From positions 274,144 through 326,003 of the forward strand of contig MPNW01000055.1 in the NCBI GenBank assembly GCA_011800805.1: 51,860 bases of DNA, given 5' to 3'. Source of the DNA: Hirudo medicinalis. Its lineage: Eukaryota; Annelida; Clitellata; Hirudinida; Hirudinidae. The notes beneath the pieces are model-generated. The model searched no databases. It was not told the origin of the DNA and worked only from the letters and a program-made list of their open reading frames with translations. The translations under genes were made by a program, and so were the position numbers. Shown here in pieces: positions 24,947 to 43,900 of the stretch (its first letter is position 1; each line of letters opens with the position of its first letter).

Positions 24947-26113
24947 CGCGGTTCTGGGAACATTTGCATAGCATAGATTTTTAAGTTTAAGATATTCATG
25001 ACATAAATTACGACTTATTTTTTAATCGCATGCTGTGTGGAAAGCCTCAAAATCAATAGCTTTCCAATGGAATTTGCTTTATTTGGCGAATAAACGATTT
25101 GAGCACAAACTCTTCGCTTAAATATTTTCAGTTTGAACAATTTATTGGTATCAATTTTGGTACACATAACAGATTGGGGTAAAAAAAAGTGTTATTAATT
25201 AGTGAAATTAATTAAATTGTTTTGCTTATGCTTATTCACAAGCAAATAATTTCATGAATTATCAAGTGGTATGTTATAAAATTGTTCTGCACATCGCTTT
25301 GGGCGGATTTCATCTCAAAAGACATTCACTAGTTCAATGTGCTTTGATGCTCAAGATCACTGTTACTTACTCTACTGTAATCGACAAATGATTTGCCTTA
25401 TCAAAATCTTTTAAGTCTTAAAAATGTTTTTCTTTCTTCTTCAGGTAAGATCAAGTCTTAACAACTTGAAGCTGCACTTTTAATTTCTCTTTTTAGGACT
25501 CATATTTTTCATCACTTCAGATGATCCATGTGAGAAAATGCATACTTTTCTGACTCTCCAAATAAATCTTAAAACTTTCCATCTAAAGATCCAAAAATCT
25601 TGATATATTGGTGTCGTTGAAAGACTGGCCAAGTGAGCCTCTCCAAACAGTAAACTAATTAAATTGTAGAAACGAATGTCAATTTCTCACAACTGACAAG
25701 GATCTGATCCTGACAAATGTGACTGTAATATGAAAACTTTAACGAATTCAAACTTTTGAAGCATTCATGTATGGGAATCAATGTTGTTGCAGTTATTTGT
25801 TGAAAGTTATCTGTTGATGCTCTAATAACACAAGCGAAGTGAGTCACAAAAATCTTTGTCAAAAATTAGTCAAATCAATTAGTCAAAAAAGTAGTTTGTC
25901 TGGTGCAATGCTGTAACCTATTAACCTAGTAACCTATTAAGTATTATAACCTATTAAGTCAAAAAAAGTTCAGAATTTTCAACAGAAGGAGTTTAAAATT
26001 GGGGAGAGGATACATATATTCATAAAATCAATTGGATTTGATGGAATAATAATCCCAAAAATAAATATTTGAACAATGGAAAAATTTTAGTACAAAGTAT
26101 AATTGTTATTACA
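24947..26113. other. Convergent intergenic region between TBX20 and the CINP-like gene
   Basis: Contains the 3'UTRs of both genes. An AATAAA at 25089-25094 could serve TBX20. No exon or RNA gene recognised. Confidence 0.5.
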
Positions 26114-27369
26114 TTAAACTGACTTATCAGCCATTTTATAAAACTCCAATATGAGCTTTTTATCAACAAAATTGTCATTTATCCACAGTGAACTTAGAAC
26201 TTTCATTGCAGACCAATCAGGATACGAACAGACTTTACAGACGACTGACTTCTTAACCTCAAAGTCTTTTTCTAACATCTTTGATAATTTTTCAAACTTT
26301 TCACCTGAAAATGATGGAATTATCAAAAGTCAAATATAAATGTCTCTAAAAATAAATGTGAATTAACATAAATTGTGATGACGGCCTGATTGCGTTTAAC
26401 TTTGATTGAATTGACTAATAACCAAGAAGCTATAATTATGAATACTCATAATCATTTAAATTTAATATTGATAGTGGTAGTTGATATCAACAATGTTGAA
26501 ATAAACTTCAACTCACATGTCCTTGACACTGCACATCTGTCCTGAGATCCTGGACTTAGGCTGTTTAGTTCCAATTTCAAAGTACTGGCCATTAAAGATG
26601 AAATATTCTCTGTTTCATCAACCACTGTTTCCATTGAATTTATTATCTTGTGTAATTCAGAGGCATAACTCTCCAGGATGTGTCGTTCTTTCAGTGAAAT
26701 TTCATTTGTTCTGAACAATTTGTTAAGATCAGTCATTACAGTCTCATAATTTGAGGCAAACAGTTCTGCAGCAGGATTTTAAAGTAAAGAAAATATGAAG
26801 GGAATTTTAGATAATACATTAATCTTAAGAGCCATGCAACCTATGAAATGAACAAAGTGGTGCTAAACGAAACATTAGTGAATTAGTATTGAGAACTAAG
26901 CTTAATTTGTGCTCAAGTAATTAGTAAAATTGTAAGCAACTGTAAATAAAAATATGTATGCAATGCAAGATCCAGTAAAATCAGCAAAAATTATTTTTCA
27001 AGATGGGTCTTGGATTGGAAAAAAAGAACTCATACACAGTCACACACAGTTTGAACCAAAGACTTAAATAATTCATGAGTTCTTACTTCGGTAAATTATC
27101 GGCTATTTTTTGAATGAATTCCATCCCTTTCAGTTGACAACCTTTCCATTTTTCAATCGCATTTACCATCATCGTTTTCCTGTCTTTGATTTTTCTTGCC
27201 GACCCAGTCAAATTACTATAATTTGGGCTAAGGATATCTGTTTGCAATGATCAGTGTCTTTTTTTAACGTGTACCATGAGTCAATAAATGAAAACTGAAA
27301 GGAAAGTCCACATAAAAGACTCATACTTGAAACATTTAAAGATATTGGAGTAGACGGAGTTGACAACAT
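26114..27369 (-). CDS. CINP: CINP-like (cyclin-dependent kinase 2-interacting protein)
   Basis: Four exons: 27327-27369, 27087-27237, 26517-26765, 26114-26304, about 211 residues (human CINP about 212). The match is to overall layout: G-S-A-R-K-I-K-D followed 12 residues later by K-W near the N terminus, a central helical/coiled-coil segment, and a C-terminal M-L-E-K-D-F-E-V-K-K block with a Trp-containing tail. CINP links CDK2 and CDC7 to replication origins and to ATR signalling. The first and last junctions are in phase, but exon 2 ends with two bases over (CCG-AA before GTAAGA) whereas exon 3 needs to receive one, so the total is one base off. Either a micro-exon is missed in 26766-27086, or there is a sequence error, or one exon boundary is wrong. 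Identity is a by-eye family call. Confidence 0.68.
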
Positions 27370-28291
27370 GTTTGACCAATTTGTTTCGAAAGCTTATGAA
27401 AATACCGTGGTGAGCGATAAAGTATTATATTTATATTTACGGTGGTCCTTCAACCGAATGGAAAAGTTAACTTAAAACTAATTTATAGTGATTAAAAGAA
27501 CGGCACTTTATTATCTTGATACTCAATCACCAATCAATCACTGAGAATTATGGCTTCAACAACCAAATTCTTTTCATCATCAGTAACTTTGTTTTAAAAA
27601 AGTGATAGAGGAACCATTTCTTCTTCATGGCAGTCTTGTTTATTCTCGGAATCCAGTTATATTTTTCGAAGCAGCATCAAATTATTTGCTGAAACATCGC
27701 TTGCTGTAGGACCTACAATCCTTGCCATGACATGATCAACAAATTCAAACAAGCTTTTCTGTTCTTTTGCAATCAGTTTGAATTCACATATGATTAACCT
27801 TCTTAAAGCGGACGACTGAGAATAGTAAAGCTTTTTACATATACATCATGGTTTATTGAACTGAACTAAAGCAAATAAATGTACAAGCTTTGAGTATATA
27901 GCCGAGACATATCAAATTATGACAGTCAAAAAGAAGAATCCCAAAGGATCAAAAATGAAATTTCAGTCCAACAAATAAACCACAAATTCAACAGATACAA
28001 TCGAAATTTGTTTATAAATATTAATATACCCAAAACGCTTGCTGCAAAGCATCCAATTGCCAGAAGTTATCTAGCCAGATTATTTAGAATTTTTAAAAAT
28101 TTATGAATTGCATAACAGTTGTGCATTCGCACAACACAGTGTTCCAAAATCAGCATGAAATGTTCTTTTTGGCTCTTAATTGCTAAGTGCTACAAACGTT
28201 TTCCAGCGTCATTAAGCAAATTTTAATTTGAGCAAGTCAGCCAAGGAAGTGCGGAACTCATTGAAAATGCTAATTACGCCATCTGATATTT
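27370..28291. other. Gene-free stretch upstream of the CINP-like gene
   Basis: AT-rich, no recognisable exon. Must include the promoter of the minus-strand CINP-like gene near 27370-27450. Confidence 0.45.
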
Positions 28292-28603
28292 CTAGAAAAT
28301 TCGCCAGAAAAATACAAAAAAATGAAATTCATTAATTGAATTGCTCAGCATTAATTGTAGATTAGGCTCGTCAGAAATTATGATTTTGTTATCAGCTACA
28401 TCACAACTCAACATTGAAATCAAGCAGCAAAGCAAAGACTTCAAGTGAGGGACTAGATCATTGGTCTTCCAGCAGACTAGCTTTAGTATATCTGGGCTTA
28501 ACTTGTCCAGTACCAGAAGTGAATAAGAGTGAAATGTGTCATAAAGTGTACTTAAGAAAGCTTTCCAGCAAAAAACACATTGCGCCGCGTTGAGACATTA
28601 TAA
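28292..28603 (-). other. Unassigned 103-codon stop-free stretch
   Basis: Read on the minus strand, the frame that ends with TAG at 28292-28294 is open for about 103 codons upstream but has no ATG in its first half (the first Met gives only about 41 residues). The translation has an L-L-V-L-D-K-L-S-P-D segment, then a hydrophobic Cys/Leu-rich stretch and an acidic polar part, and reads more like protein than the flanks. It could be an exon of an unrecognised gene, a transposase relic or chance. No family recognised. Confidence 0.2.
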
Positions 28604-29345
28604 GCGAAAAGCGCAGCGTCCTACCCCAGCAGCTATTTTTTGCAAACGATAGACCTAAACGCCTGGAGACAACACAAATCTCCCAAAGGATCCTCATCGC
28701 TTCGCTCCAGTAAAGAAGGGCATGCCATGCAGTTCGACATAGAATGTAACTTGACGTAACTCATACTCTTCGCCTGCATTGGTCACTTATTGAAATAAAG
28801 TGGTTGGAGAAGTGACGGGCAAAAGTCCAAGAGTGACTTTTTTTTAAGGCAAGTAAATTCCTGAGGTTTCTGTTCGAAAAAAAGAGTGTTATCTATTCTT
28901 CCATTCTTGGAAGAATGAAATAAAACCCCAATTGTTTGACCAACATTATTTTGAACTCCAACAATCAATAAGACAAAGCTAATCAAACCAAACATTTAGA
29001 CATTAAAACACAAAAGGGTTCTTCCTCCAACTTAATATAAATAAGATTTAACAAGTTAAGTTTATGGCAAAACTAATACAAATAATTGCTCTAATTTCAC
29101 TGGCGAGGTACTTATGCATTTGCAAAATATAAAATCGCTTATTAAATTTTAATTAATTATTAGTCGAGGAGTATGAGACAAGAAAAGGCATGAATCACAT
29201 GAGTAATAAAAATGAAGCATGAATTGATTAAGAACTAGGACGACTTTCACAATTACTTAGAAGGAGGCTTTGATTGAACTGGCAACTTGCTAGGAGTTGA
29301 AGTTTGTGGAGCATTTCCAGGATAACCGACACCTGAGGGATATAG
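28604..29345. other. Gene-free stretch downstream of the copine gene
   Basis: Contains the 3'UTR of the minus-strand copine gene at its right end. The block 28580-28740 is comparatively GC-rich and unexplained. Confidence 0.45.
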
Positions 29346-35668
<6,323 letters not shown>

Positions 35669-36228
35669 TTCGATTGTTTAAAGATCAACTAAATTATACT
35701 ATTCCAACTAATCAAAGCTTTATAAAATCTTAGTCAGGAATCCCAGTCAATATCTGTCACTAATAAACGAGTCACATTACTCACAAAAACACTAACTGTA
35801 GGTGGTTTAGATGGAATTTAGTAAAGAATGTGACAATAAATTGTATTAATTAGTACATTTAATTATTCAATTACAATTTCATTTATGTTGTGATGAGTAC
35901 GTTTTATCTATTTTCACTAAAAGGAGCGTTATAACAAAATGAAGCTTAAAGTCAAAAATGTTCGTGATTATTTTATATATTTAATATACATATATCAAAA
36001 TATTCACCTTATATAACTTATTAATACATTTAAGATATTTTTATGACAACTTGGCCTGCGTCATAATCACACGATCTTACGTCTACCAGATTTTTTTTTC
36101 CGTTGCATCATCAATGATGCACCTGTTTACGGGTAAAACTTCGATTCCTGGAAAAGGTTAAGCATTTGAAGCGAATGGCCATGGTGGTTAGGGGAAAGTC
36201 TCAAGACTATTTAAGCCTATAAATGATT
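35669..36228. promoter_or_regulatory. 5' flank of the copine gene
   Basis: Immediately upstream of the minus-strand copine start codon, so expected to contain its promoter. No TATA box or clear motif was identified. AT-rich, no other gene seen. Confidence 0.3.
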
Positions 36229-36242
36229 AGTAATTGCATTAC
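36229..36242. repeat. Target-site duplication, left copy
   Basis: AGTAATTGCATTAC, identical to 36556-36569 on the other side of the LINE fragment. Confidence 0.85.
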
Positions 36243-36555
36243 CTGGTACCTGCCCATGTTGGAATTCCTAGAAATGAGCAAGCGGAAGCCTTGGCAAAAG
36301 CTGCTACAACCAAGGATACAACTGGATTCCGGCATCAATCAAGGACGTAAAGAGGATCATCGACCAAAATGTCCTGCAGCAATGGCAGACCAGATGGGAA
36401 GACAAAGAAGAGTAGCACTACAAGCTAGTGGAGAAAAGAGTATCGGTGAAGAGCAAATTCCAATGTTCCTCAAGGAAGAAGGAGACTGATATCTAAACTC
36501 CGTCTTGGAAAATGCGCTCTAAATCGACACTTCTTTAAAATACTACTACTACTAC
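36243..36555 (+). mobile_element. 5'-truncated LINE insertion (RNase H end) with target-site duplication
   Basis: The 313-bp insert encodes the end of a non-LTR retrotransposon RNase H domain: V-P-A-H-V-G-I-P-R-N-E-x-A-E-A-L-A, the classical RNase H block, and, after frameshifts, a tail with L-R-L-G-K-C-A-L-N. It ends in a short (TAC)n run at 36541-36555. It is flanked by a perfect 14-bp direct repeat AGTAATTGCATTAC (36229-36242 and 36556-36569). RNase H-bearing LINEs belong to clades such as I or R1-like; the exact clade is not assigned. Confidence 0.85.
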
Positions 36556-36569
36556 AGTAATTGCATTAC
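36556..36569. repeat. Target-site duplication, right copy
   Basis: AGTAATTGCATTAC, identical to 36229-36242. Starts directly after the (TAC)n tail of the LINE fragment. Confidence 0.85.
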
Positions 36570-37908
36570 AATATGTTGAGAATAATTACAATACAATAAC
36601 TTCAAATACTTACCAGTATGAGTTTTTATGCTAAAGAATATATAATGGAAGCTATAATTTCGAAGTGCTTCAACCTCCGTAACCGGAGTGATTTATCGCA
36701 CAGACATTAGTCTTCTTATAGTCTACTATAAATTAATGTTATGTTATGTAATCTTTGTGCCTTCGCAAATGACTCAGCATTGATGGATAATAATAATAAT
36801 ACAATAATATTTATAACAATAATTACTAGGAGCGTCGGGGTCTCCATTTTACTCAAGCGTATAATGAAGGAGTAAGTGCAAACTTCAAAAGATTAAAAAC
36901 ACGGTTACGTGATTTGTTCGTCCCCATTTCTGGTAGCACCTATCCCCATAACAGAACTCATGCCGGTTATGACCATCTTTATGTGCTAGACACTAGTCAG
37001 CCATCACATAATTTGCTGGAATCTCAATAAATTTCCTGTTCAAATTTAATAAAGAGGTCATTCAAGCCAGATGTATCTACAAATAGATAACTAATCCATT
37101 ATCAATTTCACACCAATACAAAATTAACTAATTCAAAATTAGTTTATGCATCAGCATAATGAAACTTTAACCCACTAATTTCAAATAAAAAATGGACCAA
37201 CAATAGTTACCACTCTTATGCCATCCTCACCACTGGTTTTAAACTCGATCAGTAGTTTAAATATGACATAATTATCCATAAACTGTTTTTACAGACATAT
37301 AGTTTATTTCACTGAGGAATATTATAGTAACAGTGTAAATTCATTTTTTAATAATATTAAATAAATGGTAGAAATGATTAAATATCAACCAGTACTTTTG
37401 TTTATATTGGCAAACACATTGAACTAATAACAAAGCATAATTGGCACAAAGACATTCACTCCACAGAACAGTGAGGCAGACATTTAAGATGACATAAAAA
37501 GTTAAGCGCACAATTAATCCAACATTTGTAAAAGAAAAAAATTTAGAAAATACCTTCCAATAACAAATTTAATCCTGAACAAGTAATAACATATTTTTAC
37601 TTACTTTTGCAATAGCCAACTTCAAAACAACAAAGGCATAAAAATAGCTTTAAAATACTGCTTAACCTTAGCAAGACCTTCTCAAGATTAAGGACAAATT
37701 AGTCAAGCAGTCGTGTCATGTCAGTAGAAGCAGTTCTTGGAAGGCACCAAAACATGTCAACATGACAACGGAACAGAGTCAACAGTTCCAACAATAACTA
37801 CTACCACTGCCAGCATTGGTAACAACACGGTCACAGCCTCGCATCCACAAGTGGCAAAAGCATTCACATGCACACATGCAACCATACAAACACATGCTGG
37901 GCAACTGG
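36570..37908. other. Gene-free stretch between fibulin and copine
   Basis: Downstream flank and 3'UTR of the minus-strand fibulin gene (right) grading into upstream DNA of copine (left). No exon or RNA gene recognised. Confidence 0.5.
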
Positions 37909-40900
37909 TCACGTGACAGATTGTGGTGAGGTGCTGATGACGATGTGCACAAGGTTCTCTGAGATTATCCCTCCTTCTTTATTCAGGTTTTTCATCGACA
38001 CGATGAAGTTGTACGACTTATTCTCCAGGTCTCTTAAAATGTGGATGTTGCCTGATGGCAATAATGGACATTTAAATATCTTAGGACATTATATTACCAA
38101 ATATATTGGACCAAACATGTTTATAATAAAGCAATCTTTTTTAAAATTTCATGCAATACGTAATCTTTTTATGAAAAGTAATTCAATAAACTATTAACAA
38201 ACAAAATGTCACCTCTATCCCCTGATTGATCTGAAACTCTTCTAATCTCAAATGCAGATTCTATGTTTCCACCGACAATCTGGAATAAACTTCCATGGGT
38301 AAAATGCTCGGATTGAATGGCGATGACTGGAGTCTTGGCATCGAATCCTTTGCTGGGAAGGAGAACTTGATGCCACTGAATGGAGCGAGTGGAATTACTC
38401 TGACACTGGGGACTACTGTGAGGACAAGGAACCCTTCTGCACACAACCTCTGCACTCTCACTGACCCTGAAACAACATTTAATTAATGCAGAATAACGAT
38501 GAGTAATGCACAATGTGATAACGTAAAAAACAAAACATATACAGAAGAATACAATACCATACAATAGAGCATAACACAATGCAATGCAATAAAACACAAT
38601 ATAACATGCTTAGTGAAAGTGGGAAGCCAATGGTAATTCAAAAAAAAAGCAGATGTTTTGAAGAAGCAACAAAACAAATCCACAATTAATCACCTCAGAA
38701 GGTTTGTCACAACAACCTGGTGATATAATGCAGATTCCTAATCAATTACTTTCAATGCCACTTCTTTCGATAATTTCGATAAAGATTCACACCAATACAA
38801 AAATAAAACAAAAAACAAATTGGTGAGAATTAGACACTTGACAATGTTATATTATCTACAAATATTCAGGAAAGTTGAAATTACAAAGCACCATTACAAG
38901 AAATGATCTGATCTGAATTGATCTTTTTAAACAAAGAAAAGTAGAATCCAATGCAGAAAATGACTTCATGCTAACATTAGGGCTATTGGCCATCGTGAAT
39001 GTTGCAGTTGACCATAGGAGACAAAATGAGATTCACCACTATGGAATCCATGTCTGAGAACGTTCCTTTTATATCTCATAGAAAAAGGCTGCCCTTGAGG
39101 ACCAATAGCAGGAGAGGGGAGGAACAGACTCGGCAGTTTCTGATCGGATGGATGCGACAGCGAGAGAAACACTTGCTTATAACCTCCACTTCTATCCATC
39201 GATGTCGATCTAGAGCAAGGAATTGAGATCGAACGATTGAGACGATTTGATTTTTACTTTGCGAAATGCAACACCACATCATCCAGACTGGTTGAAAACT
39301 ACCCACCTGGCTTTTGCTCTTCCTTGTGAATGGTACCTCGCAAATCCAGAGGGGCAGACTATGGGCTGGCAACGATGACTTCCCCACATGTTCACACACA
39401 TTCCACCATCATTCTGGCACTCATTATTCTCTGAGCATTCATCAATATCTGGGTGATCATTTTAAATGTTTCATTTGACAGTAAAAAACTGACTTGTTTA
39501 ATTAAAGTAAAGCCATTGAGTGCTAAAAGTTTATTTAGTTAAAATTACATTTAAGTTACATTTTCAAGCTTAATCCAGTTTTAATGTTTAGTTCTTCCTG
39601 TGTAAAAGATGCAAGCTCACTGCCAAGTCATATGAAAATATTATTCCTAACTAATTAAAGATGACAATTAGATTTAATGACATAATATAAATCTATTGAA
39701 ATACTCTTGTCTGGAGTTAGTACTATTACCATTATTAAGAACATCAGAAACAGTGCAGAGAGATTCTATTACATATTTATTACAATTGTTATTTGTTATT
39801 TATACAATAACAATGGACATCTAATTAAATATTAAATTGAAATTGAGAAATTTTTAAATCCCTCTCAGTGTTCCTAAGAACTAATTGTCTTGGAATCATG
39901 ACTGCAGATCAAACAAAACACTGCCTCATTAGGATGAGGTAGGCATTCCCTTAAGTGCATAAAAAAGGTTTTAACATTTCTGTTGCAAGAATGATTGAAA
40001 CCTGAACATGTGAATCCATCGGGATTGAGTTTGAATCCTTTCTGACATGAGCAGTAATAAGAACCGACGGTGTTTAAGCATTCCTGCTCGCAGGAATGGA
40101 TTCCAGTAGAACATTCATTGATGTCTGTCAATGAAAACTCCCAAGTTAAGCAAGGGATCAATTCAATCTACTTTGTAAAAACCTCACAACTAAATCTAAA
40201 TAAGAGGATTGTAGCAGGTTAATAATGAACAATGAACAGCATGTAATGTAATTGTCAAAGATTTAATTAAAATTTAAGTAAAATTTAAAACATTGGTAGT
40301 GAGTAATTAAACTCACAAATTAAAGAATAAATTAAGTAACAAAATGCATCGGTTTTCATCAACGACAAAATTACCAAGACACAGTCTGGAATCACTCCTG
40401 ATTTGAAATCCGAGCTCGCAACTGCACCTGAATGATCCAGGTGTGTTTTTACATCTGGCATTGGAAGGGCAAACTCGAGGTGAAAGACATTCATCCACAT
40501 CTAAAATTAAGTCACAGTTACAATGATATGTTACAAATATTAGTGGAAGTAATGTTTAAAAATCTATTGCCTTAAAATAAAAAATATATCCTATTCAATT
40601 AATCTCAAATAAAGCTAATTTAATTCCTTAAAAAATAATGTAAAGCCATGAGAAAGGCAGCGAAGACTCCATCTTAATCATCATCATCGTCGTCTAAGGA
40701 ATGCGAACATCAAAAAATATCTCCATTAAAAGGATGCTGCGAATTTGCACCACCATCAAAGAAAGGTGATGAAGAGTAAGTTTCCAACCAATAAAAAAAA
40801 ATCAGGACATCAAATTAAAATAAAATGGAGAAAGTGTGAGAACCACGAAGTCTAAATCATTCCATCTGACTCGAGTGCTTCCCAACGTGAAAGTGACATC

Positions 40901-43900
40901 TTCGCTAAACTAACAATCAAACTGCTTAGACAAATGGGCAATGAATACTTAAGGAGAACAACACAGAAACCTTCACAATAGTGTAGTCTTCTGCTGTATT
41001 TGAATCCCTGAGTGCAAATGCAAGAGAATCCACCAATCAAGTTGGCGCAGTACATGTGGTGACCAGTGCAATTGTGCGTCTCCTCCAAACATTCGTCCAC
41101 ATCTGGAGTCGAACAAATTCAAGATGGATGCCGAGGTTAAGTGGTTAACGTGGACCACATGAGCTCACTGTTACAATCAAATTTCCATGTGCATGAAATA
41201 AAGACACTTCTCAGTAGTTGCTTTATCTGTCTCCTAATAAAGCACTGATAAGAGGCCAACAAATAAGACTAAATAAGAATAAATAACCTTGGCATTGATT
41301 GGCGTCTGCATTCAATTTGAAGCCAACTCCACAGGAAACTAGGTCACGACACACATATTCCCCAGCAATGTTTATGCAGGCTTGATTTTCCAGGCATACT
41401 GATTGGTCATCACTGCAGTCCTTTAACTCTGAATAATTTATGCTTATGAAATTCATGTTTACATGGATGCAAAAGATTTTCTGAACCATTTTACTTAAAG
41501 AATCTAGAATTCAAGAATGAACAAAGGGTGTATTATTCATTTGACAACACAAAGTCAAAAACCATCAGCACCAACTCAATCGCCTGACATTTTGAAATGT
41601 TGCATCAAAATGTAGTGAACATCGTTCTTGACTCCAAGAAAAATATGTTTTTAATTTGAAAGGATGAGGAACAAAACTCAATCAAATGGACGAGAATTAA
41701 AAACAACTTGGTGCACATCTGTTGTGGGCATCTACAATCATTCCAGGACTGCAGAGATCATTCAAGCATTGAAATGATCCTGGAACATTGGAGCACCTCT
41801 GTGATGTTGTGCAGTTGTGTGTGTTCAGCATGCACTCGTCCAGATCTAAAATGAATGACATTTTGCTCATCTCGATGCTTCGTGCGATTGCAAACGAATC
41901 GAGGATAATGAGGAAAATTATATCTTTAAGCTGATCTTAAAACTTCAAAAAAAAAATAAATATAAACACAAGAAGTCTCAATGACTTTAAACTTAAAAAG
42001 TGTTTCAAAGAATTTGCAGACATAAGCATCTCATTGCAATTGGAAATAGACTGATAAAAATAATCATTGATTTGTTTAGTCTGGGGAGATCATGTTTAAA
42101 GGGATAAAAATTAGATAATGAGTGATTTGTGACTCAAACAGTTTAAATAAACCATTGACCTGTAAACCTGCATTTGAATATTATTACGAGAAATTTATCA
42201 ACAACATATTTATTATTTCTATTCTGTGCATCAATTATCAATGTTATTCACTTAGTTTTGGAATATTTTAGTATTTCTGTTTTCTCACCTTTGCACTCCG
42301 ATGAAACTTTATCATAGAAATATCCTCTTTGACAGCTGCCCACAGGGATCAAGCAGTTGTAGGATCCCTGGGTGTTCTGGCAGTTTTCATTCCTCTGACA
42401 TGTGTGGCTTCCTTCCCTACACTCATCCAGATCTTAAAATTTTCAATAAAACAACTCATAACAAACACCATCATCTTGGTTATGAAGGAACCATAATTCA
42501 AAATGTCTTTGTCCCCATCATTTTCTTGATAAGAATCAAATCCAGTGAATCCATTCATTAAAACCAAGATAGCTTTTGTTTATCATATGAAAAACATACA
42601 AAATAGGAAGACATGCCCACCATCACAAGATTCTGCTCTCGGGTTGTACCTGAAGCCAGACTTGCATGTACAGAGTTCCTTCCCAAGTTTTATTTTGCAG
42701 ACCATGTTCTCATCTAGACATGTTTGTCCATTGCAAATTCTCTTGTCTTTGCAAAAGAGCAAAATCATCATCATCATCATCTCACAGTAACATAATCACG
42801 AATTGTAGAGCGAGATAAGCCTTCTCATAAAGAATCAAAACAACTGTGGAAAACAATCCACCGGCTAAAAATAGTTAACGAAAAAAGAAAAAGCGAAAGA
42901 TTGATGAATTACTCCTCGGCACTAATGAGATTTTCCATCTCCAAAAAATGCTTTTATGAAAAACAGCACCACAAATCGCCATGTAATCTCAAAGTAAAAC
43001 ACTTCAAGCAATTGTACAATGCCTGATTTAAAGTGAACTAGACCTCCCATAGAGTAAAAATATCATAATTCATGTTTTCATGAAGGTGCAAATTTATAAA
43101 AACATGATGTATGCATGACCAGGTGAGAAGTACATCATTCATACTCTTTAGCTATTTTCCTCACAAAATCAAAAAAGCCATGACAACAAAGCAATTTTAT
43201 AAATGCATCACTACCTTCACATTTCTTGTTGATCTCATTATATTTCTGTCCCTCCCTGCAAATCTCAATAGTTTTTCGAACATCATCCGAGACTTTTTCA
43301 CCACCCTCCCAGGTTGAAGTTCTGGGTCTTTCGGAAGCCTTTACATCGGAATCGTCTCCGATTGGATCCACAAACATGTTGTTCACTTCAGCAAAGAAAT
43401 GTTCATCCAGTGAAACCATTGGATGGCTGTAGTCTATCACACTTGCATCATTAGCATCCAGCCTTGAGTGGAAAATCTGAGAATGTTCTGGAGAAGGGAG
43501 AGGTGATCCCTGCCAATCGCCACGTTGAGTTGTTGCTACATTTTCCAGTCGATGATGAACGTTAGCATGGGAATGATGATGTTGCTGATGATGAGATTTT
43601 GGAACCTCATTATCGATTTCAGTTGATCTGGGAAGGCACTTATAGCCTCCAGGCTCGTTCCAGCAAGTATGTGCTGAGTCACATACTTGAGGTGTTTCTA
43701 TGCACTCATTAACATCTGTTAATGGGGCATTTGTAATTGAAATTTTCAGAGTTCATTTAATGATGCACCTTAAGTCATGACATCACATTTAATGCAGGAC
43801 CTAACATATCATCACCAAGTTTAGATGATATGTTAGGTCCTGCATTAAATGTGATGTCATGACTATCATGGTTATCACCAAGTTTAGATAACCATAATCA

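Noticed and set aside
38966..39199. 78-codon minus-strand frame in a fibulin intron, considered as an alternative C-terminal exon
   Set aside because: No Cys or fibulin-type motif and no acceptor in the right phase; most likely chance.
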